Shown in pieces: positions 40,541 to 48,980 of a stretch of 50,940 bases of DNA (position 1 is its first letter; each line of letters begins with the position of its first letter). The stretch covers positions 1-50,940 of the forward strand of contig JACPKR010000002.1 in NCBI GenBank assembly GCA_016186945.1. The letters are read 5' to 3'. The notes under the pieces are model-generated. The model did not search any database, had not been told where the DNA came from, and was given only the letters and a program-made list of their open reading frames with translations. This stretch comes from Deltaproteobacteria bacterium. Its GTDB lineage: Bacteria > Bdellovibrionota_B > Oligoflexia > Oligoflexales > Bog-1112. A program made the position numbers and the translations under genes.

Positions 40541-42148
40541 ATGGTGCGGTTGCACGAATACAGGCGCAAGAGAAATATAAAGGGCAGCAAGGAGCCAGAT
40601 AAGGGCCTTTCCTCACAGGAGAAAGGTCTACATTTCGTGATTCATAGGCATCAGTCCGCCCGACCACATTTTGACCTCCGTCTCGAGTGGAAAGGGGTTT
40701 TGAAAAGCTGGGCAGTACCGAAAGGGCCGTCCTTGGTGCCCGGCGAAGCACGCCTTGCCATCATGGTCGAGGACCATCCTTTAGATTATGGGAACTTCGA
40801 AGGGGTCATCCCCCAGGGACATTACGGAGCAGGAACACTTCAAGTATGGGACTGCGGAATTTATATGGAACTCTCTTCATCTGGCCAGAATTCCAGGGAA
40901 CAGTTTGAGAAGGGTTTGAATAAGGGACATCTTAAATTCCACCTCGACGGGCAGAAAGTAAAAGGAGCATTCTCCCTTGTTCGCACGAAGGAAAACCAAT
41001 GGCTTCTCATCAAGAAGCGGGACAAATATTCGACATTCAAGGCACATGAATTCGATGATCGCTCGGCCTTGTCCCACCGCACGATGGAGGATATTACGAG
41101 GGAGGGCGAAGTTCAGGAAGCCAATCGCCTGAGGGAAAAGCGTAAGAAACTGACCCGCGTCAAACGTCCTCGCAAGAGAGCGCCGCCAAAGGAGCCTTGG
41201 GTCAAACATCCGATGCCTGCTCCGAAGGTTTTCAAAGAGACCTCAAGTCGGGAAACTTGTGTGATCGAAAACGGGCCTACTCTAAGCAAGTTGTCAAAGA
41301 TCATGTGGCCCGATGAGAAGTTGAGTAAAGGCGATCTGCTTGACTATTATAAGAAGGTTGGCACCATGTTGGTCCCGTACATTAGAGATCGTCTTTTGTC
41401 GCTCAACCGCTTCCCAAATGGAATTCACAATCAAGGGTTCTATCAGAAAAATATCACCGGTTATCACCCCAAGTTCTTGCAGACGGAAACGGTCGCGTCA
41501 CATTCGTCCGGGCGTTCTATTTCGTACCCGCTTTGTCAGAATGAAGAGAGTTTGCTTTACCTTGTTAACCAGGGCTGTGTGGAAATGCACGCGTGGTTAT
41601 CCAAGCGTCACTCCTTGCAATTCCCCGATTTATGTGTGATCGACATTGACCCTCCTGACGAGACCCGCATGCCGGATGTTGTGGAAATTGCTCTCTACTT
41701 CTATGAAGTTTTGCGGAGGCTCGATTGGGAAGCCTATCCAAAAACTTCCGGCGGAAGGGGTATGCACATCTACATCCCCATCATGCCCTCAGCGACCTTT
41801 GACGAGGTGAGGGAGTTTCTAGCTGTCTTGTTTTCAAACGCGGAGACGGAATTTCCAGATCTTATCAGTTTGGAACAAAACCCGGATAAGAGGAGAGGGA
41901 AAATCTACCTTGATGCCTTACGGAATTCCTATGGAAAAACGATGGCCTCGGTCTATTCCGTGAGGCCTCGCCTAGGAGCACCTGTCTCCTGTCCTCTGCG
42001 TTGGGATGAACTTCGCCCCTCCCTACGCCCGGAGACATTTCATTTGCGGAATATATTGAAGCGCTTGGAGAAGGTAGGCGACCTCTGGCACGAGCTTCTT
42101 TTTCAGGCTTTCGATCTAAAGAAGGCCATGCGGCGGCTGAAGACTTAA
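40541..42148 (+). CDS. ligD: LigD-like PE-POL protein (3'-phosphoesterase plus primase-polymerase), no ligase domain
   Basis: A 535-residue DNA end-processing enzyme. Residues about 25-165 form the 3'-phosphoesterase domain with FVIHRHQSARPHFDLRLEW, EDHPLDYGNFEGVIPQGHYG and a final WLLIKKRD, which trims 3' ends. After a basic linker (KRPRKRAPPKEP) residues about 240-530 form the polymerase domain of the archaeo-eukaryotic primase type, with VIDIDPPDE (metal Asp pair), KTSGGRGMHIYIP and a late APVSCPLRWDEL. Typical LigD also has a ligase domain; here that function is separate downstream. No Ku gene is in the window. Confidence 0.9.
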   Translation: MVRLHEYRRKRNIKGSKEPDKGLSSQEKGLHFVIHRHQSARPHFDLRLEWKGVLKSWAVPKGPSLVPGEARLAIMVEDHPLDYGNFEGVIPQGHYGAGTLQVWDCGIYMELSSSGQNSREQFEKGLNKGHLKFHLDGQKVKGAFSLVRTKENQWLLIKKRDKYSTFKAHEFDDRSALSHRTMEDITREGEVQEANRLREKRKKLTRVKRPRKRAPPKEPWVKHPMPAPKVFKETSSRETCVIENGPTLSKLSKIMWPDEKLSKGDLLDYYKKVGTMLVPYIRDRLLSLNRFPNGIHNQGFYQKNITGYHPKFLQTETVASHSSGRSISYPLCQNEESLLYLVNQGCVEMHAWLSKRHSLQFPDLCVIDIDPPDETRMPDVVEIALYFYEVLRRLDWEAYPKTSGGRGMHIYIPIMPSATFDEVREFLAVLFSNAETEFPDLISLEQNPDKRRGKIYLDALRNSYGKTMASVYSVRPRLGAPVSCPLRWDELRPSLRPETFHLRNILKRLEKVGDLWHELLFQAFDLKKAMRRLKT

Positions 42149-42204
42149 TCGGCGGCAAGAACCTTCCGAAAGAGTTGAAAGCCAATGTTTACAGGGGGTG
42201 TGCT

Positions 42205-42810
42205 ATGGCGCAAGCACAGAGGAAAAGGCAGAAATCCGATCCATTCAAAACCAGAAAGACCAAGCAGCCGCCCACTGCCGAAACAGACACGCTCACACCG
42301 AGCACGGAAATACGTAAGGCGATCGACCTGTTTCGTGATTATCAGGAACAGGCCAAACACTTTGAGGGAGAGGCCACTGTATACAAGGACAAGATCCTTG
42401 CTTTCAGTATCGAAGAATATTGCAAGCGTGTCTTCAAGGGACAGGCGAAATCTTTCAAACTCATGGGTAACGAGTCCATCGTGAATTACATCGTACAGGA
42501 TTCGAGCGCGGGATTAAGCGAGGACGATCTGGACGAATTTATCGAACGCTGGGGCGACAAGGCCGCCAATGACTTGATCGTGAAAGATTTTGCGAGCATA
42601 CGGCTGAATCCACAGATCCTTGAGGATCATTATGAGAAAATCGTTGCTGCCTTGCAATCTCTTCCTGAAGAAATTCTTGATAACCTTTTCAAACCGATGT
42701 TAATGAAAGCCAGTCCTCATGCGATAGAAAAAGCAAAAAAAATCGCCAAAACACCCAAGGAACTGGAAGAATTAATACGACACTTGAAAATCAAGAACTA
42801 CATCAAGTAG
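42205..42810 (+). CDS. Unknown protein between PE-POL and ligase genes
   Basis: A 201-residue protein from ATG 42205 with AGGGGG upstream; a longer start at 42175 is possible. A basic, disordered 40-residue head (QRKRQKSDPFKTRKTKQ) leads into an all-helical part with acidic and basic alternation (LSEDDLDEFIERWGD, LIRHLKIKNYIK). No signal peptide or known domain. Its place in a DNA-repair operon suggests DNA binding or an accessory factor; that is inference. Confidence 0.65.
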   Translation: MAQAQRKRQKSDPFKTRKTKQPPTAETDTLTPSTEIRKAIDLFRDYQEQAKHFEGEATVYKDKILAFSIEEYCKRVFKGQAKSFKLMGNESIVNYIVQDSSAGLSEDDLDEFIERWGDKAANDLIVKDFASIRLNPQILEDHYEKIVAALQSLPEEILDNLFKPMLMKASPHAIEKAKKIAKTPKELEELIRHLKIKNYIK

Positions 42811-42857
42811 AGCGATTCCCCCGACCGCTCGCACCTTTTGCGGCGAGGATAAAAAAG

Positions 42858-43421
42858 ATGGACAGAGCCTCGGCTTTCATCAAAACAGCACAGCCGAAAA
42901 AAGAGATTCGCGAGGATCCTCTCGCGTTCCGGCGCATCCTAGATGCCGGATGGTGGGGACAGATGAAAATTCATGGTCACCACGCGCAAATTCATCTTTC
43001 ATCCAATCAGGGGGAGGAATGCCTTGTTTACAACCGGCACGGGAAACTACATGCACGCTCCTTGGACGAGGAACTCTCAACCGAACTGAGGCGGATCCTT
43101 CATCTGGAAAGCGGGTGGTCGGCAATAGAAGCTGAGTGGTTAAAGAATGAAAAGAAGCTCTTTTTGTTTGATTACATAAAATTCAATGGACAGGTTTTGT
43201 CTTCCTCCAGTTATGAGGAACGTTACCAGTTGCTACCGCGCCTGTATCGCTCGGACTGCATTGCGACACTCCCAGTCTTGCGAACAGTGGAGGAGTGTTT
43301 GCAGGTCATGAAAAATACTGAACCCTATATTGAAGGGCTGGTCTTTAAATCCAGGTGTACCGTCGGATTCTCCAGTCACTCGATCGTGCGGTGTCGCAAG
43401 ACTGACAGACGTAATGGGTAA
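42858..43421 (+). CDS. Minimal ligase-like nucleotidyltransferase, C-terminus altered by element insertion
   Basis: A 187-residue protein with nucleotidyltransferase motifs of ATP-dependent ligases: motif I KIHG (Lys37, the AMP-accepting Lys; KxDG is usual), motif III-like AIEAEWL followed by LFLFDYI, motif IV EGLVFKS (about 158-164) and a motif V-like IVRCRKT at the end. No OB-fold domain is present, so it is only the core half of a ligase. The inverted-repeat element inserted after codon 184: without it the protein would end RRFSLGQVLKL instead of RRNG. It would seal DNA or RNA ends with the PE-POL protein. Confidence 0.75.
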   Translation: MDRASAFIKTAQPKKEIREDPLAFRRILDAGWWGQMKIHGHHAQIHLSSNQGEECLVYNRHGKLHARSLDEELSTELRRILHLESGWSAIEAEWLKNEKKLFLFDYIKFNGQVLSSSSYEERYQLLPRLYRSDCIATLPVLRTVEECLQVMKNTEPYIEGLVFKSRCTVGFSSHSIVRCRKTDRRNG

Positions 43422-43547
43422 GCCACTTGGGGCAAGGAGGTGGTTTGGAGGAAAGCTTCGCAGCTGGTTCCTCCAAGAAATCCGGGGGAGGCGACGCTTC
43501 ACTCGCCCCCCCAAACCCCCCTCTCCCTATTTGCCCCAAGTGGCTTA
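43412..43547 (-). mobile_element. Copy C of the dispersed element, inserted in the ligase gene with 17-bp direct repeats
   Basis: A full copy in reverse orientation. CGCAAGACTGACAGACG occurs directly before it (43395-43411) and after it (43548-43564). Removing the element and one repeat rebuilds an open frame through the ligase end, so this is a genuine, probably recent insertion. Part of the duplicate (CGC) may belong to the element end, so the real duplication is 14-17 bases, longer than the 8 bases at copy A. Confidence 0.87.
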
Positions 43548-43620
43548 CGCAAGACTGACAGACGCTTCTCCCTGGGACAAGTCCTTAAGTTATAATGGAA
43601 GAAACGGAAGGGGGGTTTTC

Positions 43621-44073
43621 ATGGAGTATTTCCTAACTACGCTTCTCATTGGCTTAGTGGCAACGGGTGCTATGACTACGTTTTTATGGGCCGTCAACAG
43701 TTTTAATCTTTACAACGTGGATATGGTCAAGGCGTTAGGATCTTTTTACACTCGGAAAGAGACAAATGCTACGGTACCTGGTTTGATCTTTCATTTCTCT
43801 GCTGGCATTTTCTTTGCCTTTGTTTACACGTTTCTATTTTCTGTCTTGCCTCTTCCTGAACAGGTGTCTGTTTACATTTTCGCAATTTTCGGATCTTTGT
43901 TAGGATTTGTGCATGGTGTGGTTGTGTCATTGTTTCTTGTCTTGATGGTTTCGGAAAATCATCCTCTGGAAAAATTTCGCAAGGTAAGTCTTGCTACTGC
44001 TATTTTCCACTTCGTTGCCCATGTGATCTATGGATTGGTCGTAGGGAGTCTATATGCAGCTTTTTTGAGTTAA
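43621..44073 (+). CDS. Four-helix membrane protein, paralog 1
   Basis: A 150-residue inner-membrane protein with four hydrophobic segments (about 3-25, 55-78, 83-110, 124-148). It shares VDMV(K/N)A(L/V)GS(F/L)YT, GLIxxFSAG, G(F/L)(V/I)HG and EHHP/ENHP motifs with the gene at 44493, and each contains a late His-rich helix (HFVAHVIYGLVVG). Function unknown; the conserved His might bind heme or metal. The start has GGGGGG upstream. It follows element copy C. Confidence 0.72.
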   Translation: MEYFLTTLLIGLVATGAMTTFLWAVNSFNLYNVDMVKALGSFYTRKETNATVPGLIFHFSAGIFFAFVYTFLFSVLPLPEQVSVYIFAIFGSLLGFVHGVVVSLFLVLMVSENHPLEKFRKVSLATAIFHFVAHVIYGLVVGSLYAAFLS

Positions 44074-44173
44074 AGTGTCCGTGTAACCTGTCAGAATTCT
44101 GCCTATTTCAATTTATCCTCAAGTTTTTCCCAGAATTTACGATCATGGAACATAAGTATAGGCGGAGGTGTAG

Positions 44174-44476
44174 GTGAGGTCTCCCGATTTAAAGGAAGAG
44201 AAGGAAGTTTCTGAGGACCAACGTGAGAAAGAGGCGCGCAAGATCAAGGCACTCTACACGTTGTTATGGTTGATTTTTTTCTCTGTTATTGGTCTTCTGA
44301 GTCTGCACGCGATGATTGTTGGTCCTGGCTCCTTGTTTTGGGATCTGGCTGTGAATTCGTTCGGTATCCTGACGGCTGCTGTGTTCGTGTCGGGAGTCGT
44401 GTTCCCACTTTTGGGAATTTTGCTCGTGATAGCGTTTCCCCTCATTCTTTTCGCTCTTTACTTGAGAAACCGTTAG
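44174..44476 (+). CDS. Small two-helix membrane protein
   Basis: A 100-residue protein that starts at GTG with GGAGG upstream. A charged head (DLKEEKEVSEDQREKEARKIK) is followed by two or three hydrophobic segments (ALYTLLWLIFFSVIGLLSL, GILTAAVFVSGVVFPLLGI, LVIAFPLILFALYL). It lies between two paralogous membrane genes, with 16 bases to the second, so it probably works in the same complex. Unknown family. Confidence 0.6.
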   Translation: MRSPDLKEEKEVSEDQREKEARKIKALYTLLWLIFFSVIGLLSLHAMIVGPGSLFWDLAVNSFGILTAAVFVSGVVFPLLGILLVIAFPLILFALYLRNR

Positions 44477-44492
44477 GCGAGGAGAGGAATTT

Positions 44493-44939
44493 ATGGAGCT
44501 ACTCATTTCACTCACAGTAATAGGTCTGGTGGCCACGTCAGCGATGAATACATTCATGTGGATTTTGTCGGGCCTAACGCACGCGAGGGTGGATATGGTG
44601 AATGCCGTAGGCTCACTCTATACGCATTCTATCGAAAATAGTTTTTGGCCGGGGCTAATCATGCAGTTTTCTGCTGGCGTTATCATGACTTACGTATATG
44701 GAATTTTTCTTGGCCTGGGGAATTTTGATGCGACGTATACATATGCTTTCCTGGGACTATTCATGGGTCTAATTCACGGTACTGCGGTCGCTGTGATTAT
44801 GGCCAAGCTTCTGGGTGAGCATCATCCTGTCGCGAGCTTTCAGAAAGTTACCGGGAAAATTGCTCTTGCTCACGTGGTTGGGCATCTGATTTTTGGTCTT
44901 GTAATTGGCACTATGTACGGAATGTATCTTGTCTCCTAG
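44493..44939 (+). CDS. Four-helix membrane protein, paralog 2
   Basis: A 148-residue protein with the same layout as the one at 43621: helix one IGLVATSAMNTFMWIL, RVDMVNAVGSLYT, GLIMQFSAGVIMTYVYGIF, GLIHGTAVAV, EHHPVASF and LAHVVGHLIFGLVIG. Identity is moderate (about a third to 40% by eye), indicating an old tandem duplication. GAGGA precedes the ATG. Function unknown. Confidence 0.75.
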   Translation: MELLISLTVIGLVATSAMNTFMWILSGLTHARVDMVNAVGSLYTHSIENSFWPGLIMQFSAGVIMTYVYGIFLGLGNFDATYTYAFLGLFMGLIHGTAVAVIMAKLLGEHHPVASFQKVTGKIALAHVVGHLIFGLVIGTMYGMYLVS

Positions 44940-44953
44940 ACTCTCCTAGACCT

Positions 44954-46204
44954 CTATTTTTTCCCAGACATTTTTTCCAGCAGCTCCCTTTGTCGTCCTG
45001 CCTTTTCAAAGTCCGGTTTCAGTTCCAGAGCTGAGTTAAGAAGATCCAAAGCTCGTCGATAGTCTTTTTTGTATTTACATGCCATGGCAAGGTTGAAAAA
45101 GATCATGGGTTTAAACGCATCGGTCTTAAGAGCATTGATGGCTAGGTCGTAGAACTTAATCCCTTCGTCATATTTTTTCTCTTTTACAAGGTGAATGGCG
45201 TTGTTATTGAAGACACCTGCGACTTCTTCTTCGGAGAGTTGTTGTTGAAGGAACTCGATCGCTTCGTTCGCGTTCTCCTGGTCCATCTCGAAGTTGGCGT
45301 AAGCTACGACAGCTTCCTTGTTTTCCGGGTCACTCCCCACCGCTTCTTTGTAGTAGGAACGCGCCTTGTCCATATCGCCCTTTTTGTAGAAGACTTCCCC
45401 TAGCAGGAGGAGGCGAGACGAGTTTTTTGGACTCAGAAAGTTAGCCTGCTCCAGAACTTGGAAAGCCTCATCAAGGCGTCCCTGTTTCATGAGGATGCGC
45501 GAGACAAGCGTAAGGGCTCGGGTGTTACGGGGGTTGGCTTTAAGAAGGCCCAAGGCCATCTCCTCTGCCTCGTCTAATTTACCCTGGCGATAGCGAAGGT
45601 TTGCGTACTCGATCTTGGCCACAGGGTGGTGGGGGAAATTGGCGTAATAGTCATCGACGAAGGTGTCAATTTTCTCCTGTTCGTATTCCACCCTTTGGTT
45701 GTGGATTGCGAGTATTTTCTGCTCAAGGGGGCTTTTTGATTTGTGGCTTAACTTTGCTGCGTTGATTTCGGTCCCAAGGTTGAGTTGCAAAGAGGCAGCA
45801 GTGATCACGCGGTCAATCCGCACATCCGAGGTGAGTGCAAAAATGTCGTAAGTGAGTTTGGTTGAAAAAACAATGCGACAAAGGTACTCCAAAGACTCCA
45901 TTTTTGCGATACGCTGGTGGAGTTGATGGTTTTGTAATTTGTCGTAGGGATCCCAGTCGTGGAGAAAGAAGCCGCACTTCGTGCGGTTGAGCATCTCGAT
46001 CGTCTTGTTGATGTCGCTAATGTAGATGGAGTTCAAATCACAGTCTTTTTTAAGGGTTTGTGTGATTTTTTCTCGATGGCCTCCAACTGACGTAAGGATG
46101 AGGATTTCATTAAGGTGAATATCTTCTCGCTTCTGATGCTCATGATGGGAAGACTCAGGAAGTGCTTCTTCTCCTCCTATTTTTTTCTCTTTCTCGGGTT
46201 TCAT
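44954..46204 (-). CDS. TPR protein with degenerate receiver-like N-terminal domain
   Basis: A 416-residue soluble protein. Residues about 32-150 (ILILTSVGGHREKITQTLKK, GFFLHDWDP) have the alternating alpha/beta rhythm of a receiver, but there is no standard phospho-acceptor context, so it is likely a pseudo-receiver. Residues about 185-405 contain six TPR units (AKIEYANLRYRQGKLDEAEE, TLVSRILMKQGRLDEAFQVL, GEVFYKKGDMDKARSYYKEA). Head-to-head with the HPt gene, 130 bases apart. Comparable TPR-receiver proteins act in signalling networks; the partner is unknown. Confidence 0.8.
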   Translation of the reverse strand: MKPEKEKKIGGEEALPESSHHEHQKREDIHLNEILILTSVGGHREKITQTLKKDCDLNSIYISDINKTIEMLNRTKCGFFLHDWDPYDKLQNHQLHQRIAKMESLEYLCRIVFSTKLTYDIFALTSDVRIDRVITAASLQLNLGTEINAAKLSHKSKSPLEQKILAIHNQRVEYEQEKIDTFVDDYYANFPHHPVAKIEYANLRYRQGKLDEAEEMALGLLKANPRNTRALTLVSRILMKQGRLDEAFQVLEQANFLSPKNSSRLLLLGEVFYKKGDMDKARSYYKEAVGSDPENKEAVVAYANFEMDQENANEAIEFLQQQLSEEEVAGVFNNNAIHLVKEKKYDEGIKFYDLAINALKTDAFKPMIFFNLAMACKYKKDYRRALDLLNSALELKPDFEKAGRQRELLEKMSGKK

Positions 46205-46334
46205 AAATTTACACCTAGAAAGTCATCGTTTTTCAGCAGAATAGAGAAAGATTTTAAAAAATTAATTATAATCTATTGTAGCATAGAAGTTGCTCATAGC
46301 TATCGGGTTACCAACGTCCATTTCGGGGGACTCC

Positions 46335-46706
46335 ATGTCTAAGCAAGCGATAAGTATAGATTTTTCTTTTTTGAAACAAATCGAAGGACTGGATACCAGG
46401 CGAGCCGAGTTCCTGGCGAACCACATCGAGCGATTCTTGGCGGCAGCTCCTGTGGAAATAGATAAGCTGAATGAATTGAACGAAAAGGGCGACAGAGAGC
46501 AACTTCGTTTTCAGTCTCATAAATTTGTAAGCACGTGCAGCGTGGTGGGTGCCATGCGCATGATTCAGTTGTCCAGTCAGGTGTCAAAAGGGGCCCTTTC
46601 TGAGGAGAAGAAACAACTGACGAGTTGGGTTGGGGAGTTAAGAGGCGAATTCAAGACGGTTGAGAATCTTCTGGGCGACTACCTGACCAAGCTGCGTACC
46701 CCGTGA
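46335..46706 (+). CDS. HPt-domain-like protein
   Basis: A 123-residue helical protein from ATG 46335 with GGGGG upstream. The four-helix layout and RFQSHKFVSTCSVVGAMRM match the histidine phosphotransfer motif (H-K-hydrophobic-x-G/S), with His in SHKF the likely phosphorylation site. The family carries phosphate between receivers and kinases. Its closeness to the REC-like TPR gene and the FapA gene (19 bases after it) suggests a local phosphorelay; this is inference. Confidence 0.7.
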   Translation: MSKQAISIDFSFLKQIEGLDTRRAEFLANHIERFLAAAPVEIDKLNELNEKGDREQLRFQSHKFVSTCSVVGAMRMIQLSSQVSKGALSEEKKQLTSWVGELRGEFKTVENLLGDYLTKLRTP

Positions 46707-46725
46707 ACAAAGAGAGGGGAATCTA

Positions 46726-48978
46726 GTGGCAAAGACGGAGATAAAGTTATCCTACGTCCGCTCACAACTTCAGATCAGATGTGAGTTTACGAAAACGCAG
46801 TGTATTGAGGAACGCAATCCTCCAAGTGATATTATCAACAGGGTTAGAAAAAAGGTGCAGGAAGAAGTTTCCCTCGGTTATGCTGCTTTTTTCAAGATTT
46901 ACGACGTTCAGTTTCAGAAGGTTTGGACTGCCTTCGCTATGAGTGATGATGCTGCCACAAGCACGATAAATCTGGTTCTTGCTGAAGGTTCTCCCCACCT
47001 CAAAGGTGTCAAGATTAAGGCCGTTGGGTCTGACAAGAAATACCTGGCCTACTTGTCGATCGTCTCAATTCCTTCAACGGCACTCGAATGGCCGCTCTCT
47101 TTCCTTTACTCCGCTGTCGACAATTTCCTGGCTGAGCAGCGGGAAAAGCGTCCTGTCAACAGGGCACTCGTCCATTACGCGTGGGTAGAGGCATGTCTCG
47201 GGAAGCGAGTCGACCGCTTGGGTCTTGAAGCCCTGACGGTTAAGACTAACGATCACGAGAATTTCACCTTCGCCAGACACCCCGACACTAAGGCAATCTT
47301 TGCTTATATTCTAAACCGAGAGTGCATTATAAAAACGGTGGATAGGGAGGAATTTTATCAAAAAGCAAAGGAGTACGTCTTTCAAAAAAGCAAAGAAACA
47401 AACCTGAACTATCAAATGCTCTTCGCTGACCTTGTGAAATCCATGCGAGCAGCTTCCCTCGGTATGGAACGATTGGGAATCGGACTGCCCTTCCCCTTAC
47501 TGATCGCCATGCCTGTTGAGGAAATTCCTGCCTACCTGGGAGAGAAACTCATTTTTCAAGCCGCAGATGAACCTCTCAAGAAACCCGTCCAGGCGATTAA
47601 AAAAGTTAAAACAGAGCTGCATTTCGAATTTGCCGAAGACAACATGGAGGCAAAAATCGTAGATTTTTCCCTCGATCTTTACGATAAACACAAAATCGAC
47701 ACCGATTGGATTCAAAGAGAATTCGAAAAGGCAGGAATCGTCTACGGAACCACGAACGAGCATCTCATGGCGATTGAGCAAAAAATCGCAGACCAGGAAT
47801 CGCTCGACGGAATTGTCGTTGCGGTTGGAAAAACGCCAAAAATGCCAGGTGAACCCTTCCTGAAGCTAGTCTTCAAGTTCCAACCTAAGAGTGAAAGCGG
47901 AGCTATCAACTTTAGAGAGGCCACGAAAAGTTACGTTCGTAAGGGCCAACTCATCGCCCAGATCGACTACAAAGTTCAGGGGCAGAACGGAATTAGTGTC
48001 CTAGGAGAGCAGGTTTCACCCCAAAAAGGCGAGACAATGGAGGTGACGATAGGGCCTGGGGTGAGGGAGGAAAAGGGTCAAAAATTTTTCGCAGAAGCTG
48101 ACGGGATCCCGATTGTCAGCAAAAACAATATCTCTCTGCAACAACAGTTCATCCATGAAGGAGACATAAGCCTAAAAACAGGGGACGTGAAATTTACTGG
48201 AGACGTGATCATCAACGGTTCCATCCTGTCTGGCTCTACCCTTGAAGTAAAAGGGAATGTTCAGGTAACGGGCGGTATCTACGGAGCGCGTATCTTCATT
48301 CACGGGAACCTAAGCGTCGCCAATGGCATCAGCTCAATGGTCTACGGTCATGTGACAGGTAAGATTGTTGCCAAGTTTATTGAAAATTCCAAATTTATCT
48401 GCCTGGATGAAGTTACAGTCACGGATAATATCCTCAACTGCGAAGCATACGTGAAACATACCATCATGGTGCAAGGGGGAGAGAAGGCTACAATTGCAGG
48501 AGGAACAATCACCTGTGAAGGAAAAATAGTCTGCAAGAATCTAGGCACAAAAAGCGGAGCGCGGACCGTTATCAAAATCGGCAGTGACCTGATGGCTTCC
48601 TTCCGCCTGACAACATTGCTGGCAAGAACAGAACGGTTTCAAAAGACGCTGAACGCAGATAAGGCCAACCTGAAGGAACTCACCTCTCGTAGCCAGCTTA
48701 GCGACAGTCACCAGAAACGTAAAAAGGAGTTAAAGGATCGGGTCCTTCGCTTTGAAGAGATCCTGATGAAGATGAACAATACTCTAAAGAAAACGAGAGA
48801 TAATTTTTTCTACAACAAGGGCGCCATCCTGGAGGTTCACAACACCCTCCATTCTAACTGCGAGATCCGTGCCTGTGACAAGCCTGTCCCTGTTAAGGAA
48901 GAAGTTAAAAACGTGAGAGCCTTCTTCAATGGAAGCCAGGGGGTCCTCAATCCATTATCCGAGCCTGGCCCGAAGTAA
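46726..48978 (+). CDS. FapA/DUF342 polymer-forming protein
   Basis: A 750-residue protein from GTG 46726 with AGAGGGG upstream. The C-terminal half carries the DUF342/FapA beta-helix: residues about 400-640 with GQLIAQIDYKVQGQNGISVL, TGDVKFTGDVIINGSILSGS, GNVQVTGGIYGARIFIHGNL and KIVCKNLGTKSG; such proteins are tied to flagellar assembly or cytoskeleton-like scaffolds. The end is a charged coiled coil (about 660-715). The first 300 residues are unusual for the family and without a recognised domain. Co-oriented with the HPt gene. Confidence 0.82.
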   Translation: MAKTEIKLSYVRSQLQIRCEFTKTQCIEERNPPSDIINRVRKKVQEEVSLGYAAFFKIYDVQFQKVWTAFAMSDDAATSTINLVLAEGSPHLKGVKIKAVGSDKKYLAYLSIVSIPSTALEWPLSFLYSAVDNFLAEQREKRPVNRALVHYAWVEACLGKRVDRLGLEALTVKTNDHENFTFARHPDTKAIFAYILNRECIIKTVDREEFYQKAKEYVFQKSKETNLNYQMLFADLVKSMRAASLGMERLGIGLPFPLLIAMPVEEIPAYLGEKLIFQAADEPLKKPVQAIKKVKTELHFEFAEDNMEAKIVDFSLDLYDKHKIDTDWIQREFEKAGIVYGTTNEHLMAIEQKIADQESLDGIVVAVGKTPKMPGEPFLKLVFKFQPKSESGAINFREATKSYVRKGQLIAQIDYKVQGQNGISVLGEQVSPQKGETMEVTIGPGVREEKGQKFFAEADGIPIVSKNNISLQQQFIHEGDISLKTGDVKFTGDVIINGSILSGSTLEVKGNVQVTGGIYGARIFIHGNLSVANGISSMVYGHVTGKIVAKFIENSKFICLDEVTVTDNILNCEAYVKHTIMVQGGEKATIAGGTITCEGKIVCKNLGTKSGARTVIKIGSDLMASFRLTTLLARTERFQKTLNADKANLKELTSRSQLSDSHQKRKKELKDRVLRFEEILMKMNNTLKKTRDNFFYNKGAILEVHNTLHSNCEIRACDKPVPVKEEVKNVRAFFNGSQGVLNPLSEPGPK

Positions 48979-48980
48979 GT

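Noticed and set aside
43330-43620. N-terminal extension of the first four-helix membrane protein
   Set aside because: The extension reads through the ligase end and element copy C; the ATG at 43621 has its own ribosome binding site and aligns with the paralog.
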